Positions 1 through 8,362 of a stretch of 64,000 nt of DNA are shown piece after piece. The stretch is from positions 1 through 64,000 of the forward strand of contig JAKLKC010000030.1 in NCBI GenBank assembly GCA_023150875.1, in the 5' to 3' direction. The DNA comes from Myxococcota bacterium. Its GTDB lineage: Bacteria; Myxococcota_A; UBA796; UBA9615; JAKLKC01. Made by a program: the position numbers and the translations under genes. Position 1 is the first letter of the stretch. Each line of letters starts with the position of its first letter. The notes below the pieces were generated by a model. It was not told the DNA's origin and searched no databases. It worked only from the letters and a program-made list of their open reading frames with translations.

Positions 1-486
1 GTCATCCAGCAGCGGCCCGGGGAGTTGTTCCCGCACCACTTCTGGTTGCTCACCTCGTGGACCGAGGAGCAGATCGGCGCCGCCGACTTGCTGGCGCTGT
101 ATCGCCGTCGTGGCATCGCCGAGAGCCTGATGGGCGAGTGGATGAGCACGCTTTCCCCGGCCCTGTCCTCGACGCGGCGTCCGAAGTCGCACTATCGGGA
201 GAAGGCCCCCAAGACGACGACCGGGTCCGGCGACCCGTTCGCCGCCAACGAAGTCATCCTGCTCCTGAGCGGTCTGGCATACCAGCTCCTGCACACGGCC
301 CGAACGCTCGTCGAAGAAGCAACGCAGTCGGGCTGGAGCCTGAAGCGCGTCCACGAGCGGGTCCTCAAGGTGGCGGCCCGAGTCGTCGTGCACGCCCGAC
401 GGGCGACCTTCGTCATCGCCTCCATGTCCGCCGAGCTCTGGGACCTCGCCTGGCGGTGGCTCGGCCGCCTCTCACCGGCCACATGA
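1..486 (+). CDS. Transposase, C-terminal part, cut by the window edge
   Basis: The frame is open from base 1 and ends at a TGA at 484-486, so only the last 161 residues are visible and the start lies outside. The stretch YRRRGIAESLMGEWM fits the Y-(R/K)-x-R-G-x-x-E region holding the last acidic residue of the DDE triad in IS4/IS1380-type transposases. The following leucine-rich helices (ILLLSGLAYQLLHTART) match the tail of that fold. A hairpin lies about 165 bp downstream and may belong to the end of the element. Family placement at IS1380 level is by memory of the motif only. The catalytic aspartates are outside the window, so activity cannot be judged. Confidence 0.7.
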   Translation, partial: VIQQRPGELFPHHFWLLTSWTEEQIGAADLLALYRRRGIAESLMGEWMSTLSPALSSTRRPKSHYREKAPKTTTGSGDPFAANEVILLLSGLAYQLLHTARTLVEEATQSGWSLKRVHERVLKVAARVVVHARRATFVIASMSAELWDLAWRWLGRLSPAT

Positions 487-1028
487 CGCCGAAGCCGCCG
501 TCGTATCACCCTCGGTCCATCCCATCCCCCGTATCCCTCACCCCCGACGGGGATTGGGGGAAGTTCGCGCGACACGGGTCCCGCCCGCGACACGAATACC
601 ATACAAGCACAACGCGGCCGCCGCCCGAGACGAAAGAGACACCCCGGGCCATTCATGACGGCGCCCTCCGGCGCCCTCATGAATAACCCGGGCTAAACTG
701 GGACTCGTTCAACGGGACCTCCGGGGTCGTTCAGTGTGGTAACCGAACTCTATCACGGAACCCGTTGAACACAAAGTTCTGTATTATCAACGACTTGTAA
801 AGATCCTACCTATGATCCTCGGCTATGACCCCAGGCGGGATCTATGACCGGCTGCCACGGATCCCGCCGGGGCGATCTCGGGAGTGGGTCCGGATCGCCA
901 GGAGATCTCAGGGCTGATCTCGGTCAATCCGGTGCGAGGCTGTGGCCTTGCCGCACAAGGGTCACGAGGTCCGGGGGATGTTCAGGTGCGTGGGTGTCTC
1001 CGTGGGTACGGGGTTCATCGCGGCGTGT
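487..1028. other. Gene-free stretch between two transposase remnants
   Basis: About 540 bp without a credible gene. It holds a hairpin at 651-684 and then a tract around 720-840 that is clearly less GC-rich than the rest of the window. Short open frames across 844-1209 have no family resemblance and no ribosome-binding site, and look like chance frames. The composition and position between two transposase remnants suggest old insertion-sequence ends and flanking debris. Confidence 0.5.
651..684. repeat. 34-bp hairpin near a probable insertion-sequence end
   Basis: ATTCATGA at 651-658 pairs with TCATGAAT at 677-684, and GGCGCC at 660-665 pairs with GGCGCC at 670-675, with a CTCC loop. Only one C/C pair is mismatched. 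It lies downstream of the truncated transposase and could be a terminal or subterminal repeat of that element, or its transcription terminator. No target-site duplication could be identified. Confidence 0.5.
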
Positions 1029-1745
1029 TCAACCGGTATCGGGCTGTCCCAGGGCGAGGGGCTGGGACGGGGGAGAGAGGCCCCAGGGTTCGAGGAGGGC
1101 GAGACAGACCCAGGCGAACAGCTCCGCCCACGGGGCCGGGCTCCGCCGCCGTCCATGCCCGTCGCGGTCTGGGAGGTGGCGCTTTCTGAGCCGCTGCAGG
1201 AGGTTGTAGGCCAGCAGGCGCAGCAGGCAGAGGACTTCGACCGCCCCTTGCTGGGCACACCAGGCACCCGAGTCCTCCTGCCACGCTCTCCGTCGCCCGG
1301 CGGACCTGGTCCCTCAGGGAGGCGTCCCCCGCGGGGAAGCGGGTGGCCCGCGGACCCAGCGGGCGACACCGAGCGCGACGCGGTAGGCATCGGTGTGTTC
1401 GTGGTCGAGGAAGTGGAGCACGAGGACCTCCCGGGCGGCGGCCAGACCCCACCCCGAGGTCTGGTTGCCCACCACCGAGCGGGGCCCACCGTCCTGACGA
1501 AGCTCCCACCCACGGCTCCCCCAACGCGCCATGTGCCCGTGAACGTGCTCGTGCCCGAGGACGTGCCCGTGCTCGTGGACGTGCTCGTGCCCGTAGACGT
1601 GCTCGTGGACGTGCTCGTGCCGGTGGGCGTGCCCGCGCCCGTCGACCTGCTCGCGAACGCGGACGTGACCGCGCCCCGTGCCCGGCACCAGGGGGCGATG
1701 CGTCGCCACCCCACCACCCATCAGCCGGCCCGCGAACATCATCAA
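1029..1745 (-). pseudogene. Decayed transposase with internal stop
   Basis: On the minus strand one frame runs from 1745 to a TGA at 1029-1031 but is broken by an in-frame TGA at 1314-1316. Beyond the break it reads AVEVLCLLRLLAYNLLQRLR, then residues ending in WAELFAWVCLALLEPW. That is the typical C-terminal layout of DDE transposases: an 'LxxRLAYNLL' helix followed by a 'PWxxLLRW' segment. The N-terminal part contains a long histidine-rich low-complexity tract that is not a normal transposase feature, so the true boundary of homology is unclear. No start with a ribosome-binding site was found. Probably an old IS copy that lost function; exact family not determined. Confidence 0.5.
1544..1632. 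repeat. Degenerate GACGTGCTCGTG tandem repeats
   Basis: About 90 bp built from imperfect copies of GTGCTCGTG(G/C)ACGT, with the best copies between 1576 and 1620. On the minus strand, in the transposase-like frame, it codes for alternating His-Glu-His-Val residues. Units are shorter than 15 bp and directly abutting, so this is low-complexity expansion and not a CRISPR array. Confidence 0.6.
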
Positions 1746-1805
1746 TCCAGTCCGGGGCGCCCGGAGACGGCGCTCCCACCCCCTGGGATCCCCGTCATCC
1801 CCCCC

Positions 1806-2864
1806 TCACCTCCCGGTTGCCGCCATCCCCCGGGACACCAGCATCCACCCGATCAGCTTGTAGAGGACCCGCGCCCCGACGTTGGCGTCCCACTCGTCGC
1901 CGCCCTCGCCCGGCACCACCTCGCACAGGTCCAGGCCGACGATCCGGCGGCCGGAGCGGGCGACGGCGGCGAGGAGGGCGTTGGCCTCGTGGAAGGAGAG
2001 GCCGCCCGGGACCGGGGTGCCGGTGTGGGGGCACAGGGAGGGGTCCAGCCCGTCGATGTCGAAGCTGACGTAGACCTGCTGGGGCAGGGCCTCGACGATC
2101 CCCTCCACCTGACGGCGCCAGGGCACGCCGTCGTGGCGGGCGGCGGCCAGGTCGGCGTCGAAGAAGGTGACGATCCTCCCGCCGCTCTCCTCGATGACCC
2201 GGGACTCCTCCTCGGAGAAGTCCCGGATCCCCACCTGGACCACCCGGTCCACCCCCGGCAGGCGGGAGACGACGTTTTGCATGATCGAGGCGTGACTGCC
2301 GGCGAAGCCCTCGAAGGCCGGGCGGAGATCGGCGTGGGCGTCGACGTGCAGGATCCCCAGCCCGGGGTAAGCCTCGGCGTGGGCACGGATGCTCCCGAAC
2401 GGGGCGCTGTGATCGCCCCCCAAGAGGGCCACCGCCCGGCCCCGGGCCAGGATCTCCCGGGTCCTCTCGAAGACCCACTCGTCCAGCCGCTCCGACAGCG
2501 CGTTCACCCGCCCCAGGGAAGCCGCGAGGGCGGGATCCCCCGCCACGTCCCCCGCGGCGGCGATCACCGCCCGGGCGTCGGGGCACGCCTGCCGGTGCCA
2601 CGCCAGCACCTCGCCGGGGATCTCCTCCATGGCGATCCCCGCCTCGTAGGGGCGACCCGTCTCCCGGTCGAAGAGGTCCACCTGCCGCGACGCCGCCAGC
2701 ACCGCCCCCGGGCCCCGCTCCGCCCCGCCGCCGTAGGACGTCGTGGGCGCCCACGGCACGGGCAGGACCACCACCTGGGCCTCGTCCACGCCGAAGGGGA
2801 GGCCGAAGATCCCCGAGTCGGGGGGGCAGGCGGCGCCGGGGTCGAAGGATCGGGGCTCGGTCAT
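1806..2864 (-). CDS. speB: Agmatinase / ureohydrolase family enzyme
   Basis: A 352-residue member of the arginase-agmatinase-formiminoglutamase fold, which uses a binuclear manganese centre to release urea or a related group from a guanidino substrate. The metal-binding motifs are intact and in order: GGDHS at about 149-153, DAHADLR at 175-181 and SFDIDGLDP at 267-275. Length is usual for bacterial agmatinases. The likely reaction is agmatine to putrescine plus urea in the cytoplasm, but family members differ in substrate and the sequence alone does not decide. It lies 67 bp downstream of, and in line with, the FG-GAP lipoprotein gene, so they may share a transcript although no functional link is obvious. 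Confidence 0.85.
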   Translation of the reverse strand: MTEPRSFDPGAACPPDSGIFGLPFGVDEAQVVVLPVPWAPTTSYGGGAERGPGAVLAASRQVDLFDRETGRPYEAGIAMEEIPGEVLAWHRQACPDARAVIAAAGDVAGDPALAASLGRVNALSERLDEWVFERTREILARGRAVALLGGDHSAPFGSIRAHAEAYPGLGILHVDAHADLRPAFEGFAGSHASIMQNVVSRLPGVDRVVQVGIRDFSEEESRVIEESGGRIVTFFDADLAAARHDGVPWRRQVEGIVEALPQQVYVSFDIDGLDPSLCPHTGTPVPGGLSFHEANALLAAVARSGRRIVGLDLCEVVPGEGGDEWDANVGARVLYKLIGWMLVSRGMAATGR

Positions 2865-2931
2865 GTGTGGTTTCGCTCCTCGGGGGGGCGAACATCGGCA
2901 TCGGCGAGGGAGGGGGACAGGGGAGGGGCCA

Positions 2932-5373
2932 TCACATCCCCGGGACCCCCCCCATCACGTACACCGTCCCCGCGTCGGTGAAGGCATCGTTGGCGTACTG
3001 CGCCCCGATCAGGAGGTCCGGGAGCCCGTCGCCGTCCAGGTCGCCGCCCGCGGCGACGGCTCCCCCGAAGTCGTCCCCGGCGTTCTCCCCCACCAGCCTC
3101 GCGTCGGCGGCGGACAGGTCGAGGGTGCCCGCCACGGGCCCGTAGAACAGGTAGGCCGCCCCCGAGCCCGATCCTCCGGCGTCCGCCCCGGGCGCGCCCA
3201 CCAGCACCTCGTCGTAGCCGTCGCCGTCCAGGTCCGGCACGATGGCCACCGCTTGGCCCGCGAGATCGCCCGGCGCGCCCCCCTTGAACCACGCCGCGGC
3301 GGTGGACAGGTCGGACTCCCCCAGCGCGGGACCCAGCACCAGGTAGGCGCCGCCGGACTCGGTGCCGGCTGCGTGCTGGAAGGGGGCCCCGATCAGCAGG
3401 TCGTCGTAGCCGTCCCCGTCCACGTCGCCGGCGATGCTCACGTCGACGCCGGCGTGGTCGTCCGCCGCCGCCCCCGCGATGGTGCCGTCCGCCGCCCCGA
3501 GGTCCAGGTACGCCGGCAGGCTCCCCCCCAGCACCACGTGGACCCGGCCCGTCCCCGTCCCGCCGTAGTGGTCCATGGAACCCACCGCGAGGTCGTCGAT
3601 CCCGTCCCCGTCCAGGTCCCCACCCGAGGCCACCGACACCCCCGCCAGGGCGTTGGGGCCGATCCCCACCAGCACCGCGTCGGCGGTGGCGGTGGAGAGG
3701 TCCACGGTCCCGGGCTCCGGGGAGAGCACGACGTACACGCAGCCGGATCCGGAGCCCCCCAGCGGACATCCGAAGGCGCCCACCACCACGTCCCCGCGCC
3801 CGTCGCCGTCCAGGTCCCCCGACGCCACGTCGGATCCGGCGTACTCGGAGGCGGATCCCCCGTAGTAGCGGGCCCACCCCCCGCCCGCGTCCAAGACTCC
3901 GGGCTCCGCGGCGGTGACGGCGTAGGCCGCGCCGCTGGCGCTCCCCCAGGGATCCGCAGCATCCGCGCCCACCAGCACGTCCGCGCGCCCGTCGCCGTCC
4001 AGGTCCCCCGCGCCGGCGACGGTCCCCCCGGTGTTGTCGTAGCGGGCGGCCCCCTCGAACCGCAGCCAGGCGTCCGCCAGGGAGAGGGTCCCCGACACCG
4101 GACCCCGGACCACGTACGCCACCCCGCACTCCGGCGCGTAGCCGCTGGCGGCCTCCGCCCCCACCACCAGGTCCGCCTGCCCGTCGCCGTCCACGTCCCC
4201 GGGGGCGGCCACCGACGCTCCGGCGTACTGCCAGGTCCCCTCCCCCGTCAGCTTCGCCACCGCCGCCGAGGCGTCGACGAGGCCCCCCAGGCGACAGCCC
4301 GCGCCGGTGCCGTCGCAGTCGTTGTCCCTCCCGTCCCCACAGACCTCCACCGAACCCGGTGCCACGTCGGGATCCCCGTCGTCGCAGTCGCCGCAGCCGG
4401 GAGAGGCCCCGTCCCCGTCGAGGTCGATCCGCTCCACCTGGACCGTCGACGTCGCCTCCCCGGTGCCCCCGCCGGCATCGGTCGCCATCGCCCGGAGGGT
4501 GTGGGCCCCCTCTTCGAGGTCGCATGTCCCCACGGCGAAGCGGTGGGGCGCCTCGTCCGAGGCCCCGATCTCCACGCCGTCCACGGAGAGTACGACCGAG
4601 ACCACGCCCTCGTCGTCCCCGGCCTCCACCGCGACCTCCACCGTCCCGTCCACGGATGCCCCGTCGGCGGGGGAGGCGATCTCCACCCACGGCGGGTTGT
4701 CCACGTCCACGGCGACCGCCGCGGAGCCCTCGTTCCCGGCGGGATCCCAGGCGCGGACCTCGATGGTGTGGGGGCCGCGGGCGAGGGCGGCGGTGTCCAC
4801 GTCGTAGGTCGCGGGGAAGGAGTCCAACGCGGCGACCTGCACCCCGTCCAGGAGGAGGCTCCCCGCGGCGATCCCGTGGGCGTCCACGGCGTCGGCGGCG
4901 ACCTCCACCACGCCCGAGACCGCGCCGCCGTCTGGGGGCCACGCGATCCCCACCGCGGGGGGCGTGTGGTCCACCCGGACCACGATCTCCACCGGGGTCG
5001 CCTGGGAGGCGTCGTCCACCGCCGTCGCCCGGAGGGTGTGGGAGCCCTCGGTGTAGGTCGCGGTGTCCCAGGTTCCACCGTAGGGGAACGTCTCGTCCAC
5101 CAGGAGCGGCCCCCCGTCGACGTGGACCTCCACCCGGGCGATCCCCCGATCGTCGGCGGCGTCGACGCCGATCTCCACGGTCCCGGAGAGGACCGCGTCC
5201 GCGGAGGGGGCGGCGAAGGCGACGGTGGGGAAGAGGTCCTCCGCGACGTCGTCGTCGCCGGGGGAGGCGTCGTCGTCGTCCCCGGTGGGATCCCCCTCCC
5301 CGGGAGGGGCGAGGCAGGCGGCGGAGATCGCCACCGCCCACAGGAGCGGCGGCAGCCGGAGCCGGTGGCCCAT
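2932..5373 (-). CDS. Lipoprotein with Ig-like domains, MopE motif and FG-GAP repeats
   Basis: 813 residues. The ATG at 5373 was preferred over the GTG at 5379 because the GGAGG box lies 8 bases before it. An N-terminal signal ends in a lipobox (VAISAAC), followed by an acidic linker (GDDDDASPGDDD). Next come about four Ig-like 'Big' modules (GTVEIGVDAADDRGIARVEV and similar). A MopE-type calcium motif follows (DLDGDGASPGCGDCDDGDPD ... CGDGRDNDCDG). The C-terminal half has about eight FG-GAP/integrin-alpha repeats of the form GDLDGDGRADVLVGA, which fold as a calcium-binding beta-propeller. It is probably anchored in the outer membrane and displayed at the surface, for adhesion or scaffolding. 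Function unproven. Confidence 0.85.
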   Translation of the reverse strand: MGHRLRLPPLLWAVAISAACLAPPGEGDPTGDDDDASPGDDDVAEDLFPTVAFAAPSADAVLSGTVEIGVDAADDRGIARVEVHVDGGPLLVDETFPYGGTWDTATYTEGSHTLRATAVDDASQATPVEIVVRVDHTPPAVGIAWPPDGGAVSGVVEVAADAVDAHGIAAGSLLLDGVQVAALDSFPATYDVDTAALARGPHTIEVRAWDPAGNEGSAAVAVDVDNPPWVEIASPADGASVDGTVEVAVEAGDDEGVVSVVLSVDGVEIGASDEAPHRFAVGTCDLEEGAHTLRAMATDAGGGTGEATSTVQVERIDLDGDGASPGCGDCDDGDPDVAPGSVEVCGDGRDNDCDGTGAGCRLGGLVDASAAVAKLTGEGTWQYAGASVAAPGDVDGDGQADLVVGAEAASGYAPECGVAYVVRGPVSGTLSLADAWLRFEGAARYDNTGGTVAGAGDLDGDGRADVLVGADAADPWGSASGAAYAVTAAEPGVLDAGGGWARYYGGSASEYAGSDVASGDLDGDGRGDVVVGAFGCPLGGSGSGCVYVVLSPEPGTVDLSTATADAVLVGIGPNALAGVSVASGGDLDGDGIDDLAVGSMDHYGGTGTGRVHVVLGGSLPAYLDLGAADGTIAGAAADDHAGVDVSIAGDVDGDGYDDLLIGAPFQHAAGTESGGAYLVLGPALGESDLSTAAAWFKGGAPGDLAGQAVAIVPDLDGDGYDEVLVGAPGADAGGSGSGAAYLFYGPVAGTLDLSAADARLVGENAGDDFGGAVAAGGDLDGDGLPDLLIGAQYANDAFTDAGTVYVMGGVPGM

Positions 5374-5525
5374 CTTCACGTCCTCCGGCCCCGACTGTAC
5401 GACAGGCGTGCTCGCGGCGTCGCGGGACCCGCCCGGCCGGAACCCGGCACATCACCGCCCGCCGGTGTCGCCCGCCACCGAAGTCCTTATCATGCCGCCA
5501 TGATCCGCGCCCCCAGCCTTCGCCC

Positions 5526-6212
5526 ATGACCTTCTACGACCGCCTGGAGTCCGTCTCCTCCCAGATCCGGCACATCGCCCACACGGGGGAGTTCGTCCGC
5601 CTGAAGGGGCTGATGGGCTCGATCCAGTGGCTGCTGGTGGAGGCGGGGAGGACGGGGGTGCCGGCGAGCGAGCTGGAGCCGGTGATCGTCGCCACGGCGC
5701 GCCTCCGGGCCTTCGTCCTGGACCTCTTCGACCAGGGCAACCTCGACGAGGTCCTGCCGGCGCAGGTCCCCGGGGTGACGGACCTGCGGGTCGACCTGGT
5801 GACGCTGTGGTCGACCCTGCCCCTGGCCGCCGCCGCCCACCTCGCCGGGAGGCCGGAGATCTTCCGGTCCCTGGTGGACCGCTCCATGACCGACCACCGC
5901 CGGCGCGGGCCCGGCGCGGCGGTCGAGAGGGCGGCCCGGGGGGCCCTGGAGGGCGAGTGGGACGACGTCGCCGCCGCCGTGCGGGGGATCGAGGCCGATC
6001 CCGACCTCGAGGGCGAGGACTTCGAGACCGTGACGCTGTGCCGGGGCCTGCGGGCCGTCGCCGAGGGCAACCTCAGCGCCGCCGAGGGGGCCATGGGCGC
6101 CTTCGCCCGCTCCCCCGCGCCCGAGGCGGTCTCCCACGCTGCCCTGCTCCACGCCATCGCCTCCCTCCGGGGCCTGGACCTGCCCCGCCCCGCCGGCCTG
6201 CTCCCCCCATGA
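5526..6212 (+). CDS. Unknown cytoplasmic protein, 228 aa
   Basis: Starts at the ATG at 5526 (MTFYDRLESVSSQIRHIAHT) and ends at 6212. No signal peptide or membrane segment is visible. The sequence is alpha-helical in character with alanine/leucine-rich segments that could be two or three TPR-like hairpins (for example EGNLSAAEGAMGAFARSP), but no repeat is clear enough to name. I do not recognise the family. It is transcribed divergently from the FG-GAP lipoprotein gene with about 150 bp between the starts, and the next gene downstream has its own promoter-like sequence. Coding is supported by length, by codon bias like the neighbours and by a protein-like composition. Confidence 0.6.
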   Translation: MTFYDRLESVSSQIRHIAHTGEFVRLKGLMGSIQWLLVEAGRTGVPASELEPVIVATARLRAFVLDLFDQGNLDEVLPAQVPGVTDLRVDLVTLWSTLPLAAAAHLAGRPEIFRSLVDRSMTDHRRRGPGAAVERAARGALEGEWDDVAAAVRGIEADPDLEGEDFETVTLCRGLRAVAEGNLSAAEGAMGAFARSPAPEAVSHAALLHAIASLRGLDLPRPAGLLPP

Positions 6213-6234
6213 GTCGGTCCCGCGGGGGAAGCGC

Positions 6235-6263
6235 GTGACCGGCCGGGTCCGGCCGGCTATGCT
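6235..6263 (+). promoter_or_regulatory. Sigma-70-type promoter for the DUF481 gene
   Basis: GTGACC at 6235-6240 and TATGCT at 6258-6263 are separated by 17 bp, with an expected start near 6270. The downstream ATG is at 6308 behind an AGGAGG box. The spacer contains the palindrome GGCCGGGTCCGGCC, which could also bind a regulator. Confidence 0.5.
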
Positions 6264-6307
6264 GGGCGAGGCGCGTCGTGCGCACGGGGACGAAGAGGAG
6301 GTCCGAC

Positions 6308-7186
6308 ATGGTCGAGTTCCATTCCGCGAGACTCCGGGTCCGGGCCCGGACGGCAGCCCTGGTGGCGTTGGCGTTCGCCGCGCTGCCCCACCCGCGGGCG
6401 CTGGCCCAGGACGATCCCGCGGTGTTCAAGAAGCCCGAGGCGGCGGTCGAGAAGGACGACCTCGCCCACGGCAAGGTGGGCGCGGACCTGGGCGTCCTGG
6501 TGACCGCGGGCAACGCCTTCACCGCCAGCGTCGCCAGCGGGTTCCACCTGGAGGTCCGCCGCCAGAAGAACCGCTTCCGCACGGACTTCGTCGGCAACTT
6601 CGCCCTCGGCGACGCCAACGGGGACGGCAAGCTGGTGTGGGACGACGACCTCTCGGCCTTCCACCTCCAGGCGGACCTGCGCTACGACCGCTTCGTCACC
6701 GAGAGGACCTCCCTCTACCTGCTGGGCGGGGCCTTCCACGACCCCTTCCAGCACCTCGTCCTGCGCCCCCACGCGCAGGTCGGCGTCAGCCGGTCCTTCG
6801 TGGTCACCACTCGCCACCTCCTGGTGGGGGAGCTGGGCGCCGACTACGCCGTGGAGATGTACGGCTACTACAAGGCCGGCGAGGTCCTCCCCGCGGTGGA
6901 CCCCCTGCACATCGTGGCGGCGCGGCTCTACGCCAAGTACCAGTACTCCATCGCCACGAACCTCACCTTCTCCCAGGAGCTGGAGGGCCTGCCCGGCGTG
7001 ACCAACGACGCCGCGCGCCGCTTCGCCGCCCGCCTGAACAGCGTCTCCGCCCTGAACGTGCAGCTCGCCGCGGGGATCGGGATCAAGCTCGGCCTCGGCG
7101 TGGGGGTGAACTTCACGCCGCCCCCCGAGACCAAGCGCGTCGACATCGCGGGCACGGTGAACCTGGTGGCCGCCCGGGCGTTCTGA
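6308..7186 (+). CDS. DUF481 family outer-membrane beta-barrel protein
   Basis: 292 residues from the ATG at 6308, which has AGGAGG seven bases upstream. An upstream in-frame ATG at 6278 lacks such a site. A Sec signal peptide ends near LPHPRALAQ. The rest alternates aromatic and polar residues as in a barrel (FHLEVRRQKNRFRTDFVGNF, YLLGGAFHDPF, YGYYKAGEVLP) and ends in AARAF, with the C-terminal phenylalanine usual for BAM substrates. The G-x-V-x-x-G-N-x repeat style fits DUF481 ('salt-induced outer membrane protein') proteins. No ligand is known for the family. The gene stands alone with its own promoter-like sequence. Confidence 0.8.
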   Translation: MVEFHSARLRVRARTAALVALAFAALPHPRALAQDDPAVFKKPEAAVEKDDLAHGKVGADLGVLVTAGNAFTASVASGFHLEVRRQKNRFRTDFVGNFALGDANGDGKLVWDDDLSAFHLQADLRYDRFVTERTSLYLLGGAFHDPFQHLVLRPHAQVGVSRSFVVTTRHLLVGELGADYAVEMYGYYKAGEVLPAVDPLHIVAARLYAKYQYSIATNLTFSQELEGLPGVTNDAARRFAARLNSVSALNVQLAAGIGIKLGLGVGVNFTPPPETKRVDIAGTVNLVAARAF

Positions 7187-7256
7187 ACTCCGGCCCGCCC
7201 CGGGGCCCTTTGGGGTAGGATCCCCCGCGCCGCGACGGGGGCGCGGGGAGCGGTGC

Positions 7257-8177
7257 TTGGTCGCGTACCGGACGAGCTTCTTGGGGCAGGTGAAGGAGCG
7301 GGCGGGCGGCGCCCTCCAGGAGCGGCTCCGGCGGAGCTGGCTCGCCCGGGACCTCTCGGGCCGGCCCGCCCCCGAGGCGGAGGCCCTGTCCCTGTCCCTG
7401 CCGGACCACGCCGTGCCCGCCTGGCTCCTCCGCCCCCCGGGCGGAGGGCGGGCGCCCGGCGTGGTGCTCGTCCCCGGGGCCCTCCGCCCCGGGCAGGGCT
7501 TCGCCTCGTTCGGGGAGGTGGTCCACGCCCACGAGATCGCCGCCCTCGGAGTCGCCGCCCTGTACTTCGACCCCGCCGGCCGGGGCGCCTCCACCGGCTT
7601 CGAGGACTTCGGGGGGCCGGTCCAGCAGGCCGAGCTTGCGTCGGCCATCGCCCGCCTCATGGACGATCCCGGCGTCGATCCCGGGTGCGTGGGGGTGGTG
7701 TCGATCTCCCTCGGGATCTCCACCGCCGCCGGGGCGCTGGCGGGCCCGGCCCGGGGGCTGCCGGTCGCCTTCCTGCTGGACTGGGAGGGGCCCAGCGACC
7801 GCCGCAACGTCACCCGGGACGGGCTGTGCCCGTGGCTCGCCGGCTATCGCTCCCTGGACGACGAGGGGTTCTGGGCCGCGAGGGAGCCGGTCCGCCTCCT
7901 CCCCGGGGTGGGCGCGGGCTACCACCGCTACCAGGGGGCCCGGGACCACGCCCAGGGCGCCCACAAGGTGCACGCCCTGGCCCTGCTCGGGGCCGCCCGG
8001 CGGGGGGAGGCCGCCTGGACCCGCCTCAACGCCGATCCCCCCGGCAAGGACTACGGGGGCCTCGATCCCGAAGCGATCCGGTGGGCCCCGTCGGGCCGGA
8101 TCGGCGCCAACCGGGGGCTGCTGGCCACCATCGCCCGCGCCTGCCGCCGGCCTGCCCCCCCCTGGCGGGGGTGGTAG
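7257..8177 (+). CDS. Alpha/beta hydrolase, dienelactone-hydrolase type
   Basis: 306 residues beginning at a TTG at 7257 behind a GGGGAG box. There is no better ATG or GTG before the conserved region. The core reads APGVVLVPGALRPGQGF (oxyanion-hole strand) and later GVVSISLGIS, where the nucleophile serine sits in a V-S-I-S-L-G elbow, a variant of G-x-S-x-G. ALYFDPAGRGAST matches the strand-loop before the elbow in this superfamily. An acid and a histidine suitable for the triad occur later, but their identity is uncertain. No signal peptide. Substrate unknown. It converges on the glycosyltransferase gene across a 185-bp spacer containing repeats. Confidence 0.7.
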   Translation: MVAYRTSFLGQVKERAGGALQERLRRSWLARDLSGRPAPEAEALSLSLPDHAVPAWLLRPPGGGRAPGVVLVPGALRPGQGFASFGEVVHAHEIAALGVAALYFDPAGRGASTGFEDFGGPVQQAELASAIARLMDDPGVDPGCVGVVSISLGISTAAGALAGPARGLPVAFLLDWEGPSDRRNVTRDGLCPWLAGYRSLDDEGFWAAREPVRLLPGVGAGYHRYQGARDHAQGAHKVHALALLGAARRGEAAWTRLNADPPGKDYGGLDPEAIRWAPSGRIGANRGLLATIARACRRPAPPWRGW

Positions 8178-8229
8178 GGCTGTTGCCTATCCGGTTGCCG
8201 CCCAAAGCTCCGGGCCTCCCCGCTCTTCC

Positions 8230-8279
8230 CTCTGTGATCTCTGTGGGCCCCGGACGGGCCGCTCTGTGCCTCTGTGGGC
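8230..8279. repeat. Paired CTCTGTG repeat with central hairpin
   Basis: CTCTGTGATCTCTGTGGGC at 8230-8248 and CTCTGTGCCTCTGTGGGC at 8262-8279 are imperfect direct copies, each made of two CTCTGTG units. Between them GGCCC and GGGCC form a five-pair stem. It lies between two convergent genes and contrasts with the surrounding composition. Similar CTCTGTG...CTCTGTGG strings recur between genes in unrelated bacterial genomes; that is recollection and was not checked here. Confidence 0.55.
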
Positions 8280-8362
8280 GAGCCAAGGACGGCGAGCCAT
8301 CCACGACCGCCGGCAGTCGTCACGAACCGCCCTGGGTGGCGTTCGGATATGGATAGTAGGGT

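Noticed and set aside
1544-1632. CRISPR-like array
   Set aside because: Units are about 12 bp, directly abutting and degenerate, with no spacers and no cas genes.
942-2981. 679-codon plus-strand frame covering the left region
   Set aside because: Antisense to the agmatinase gene and to the transposase relic; Pro/Val/Gly-rich without any domain.
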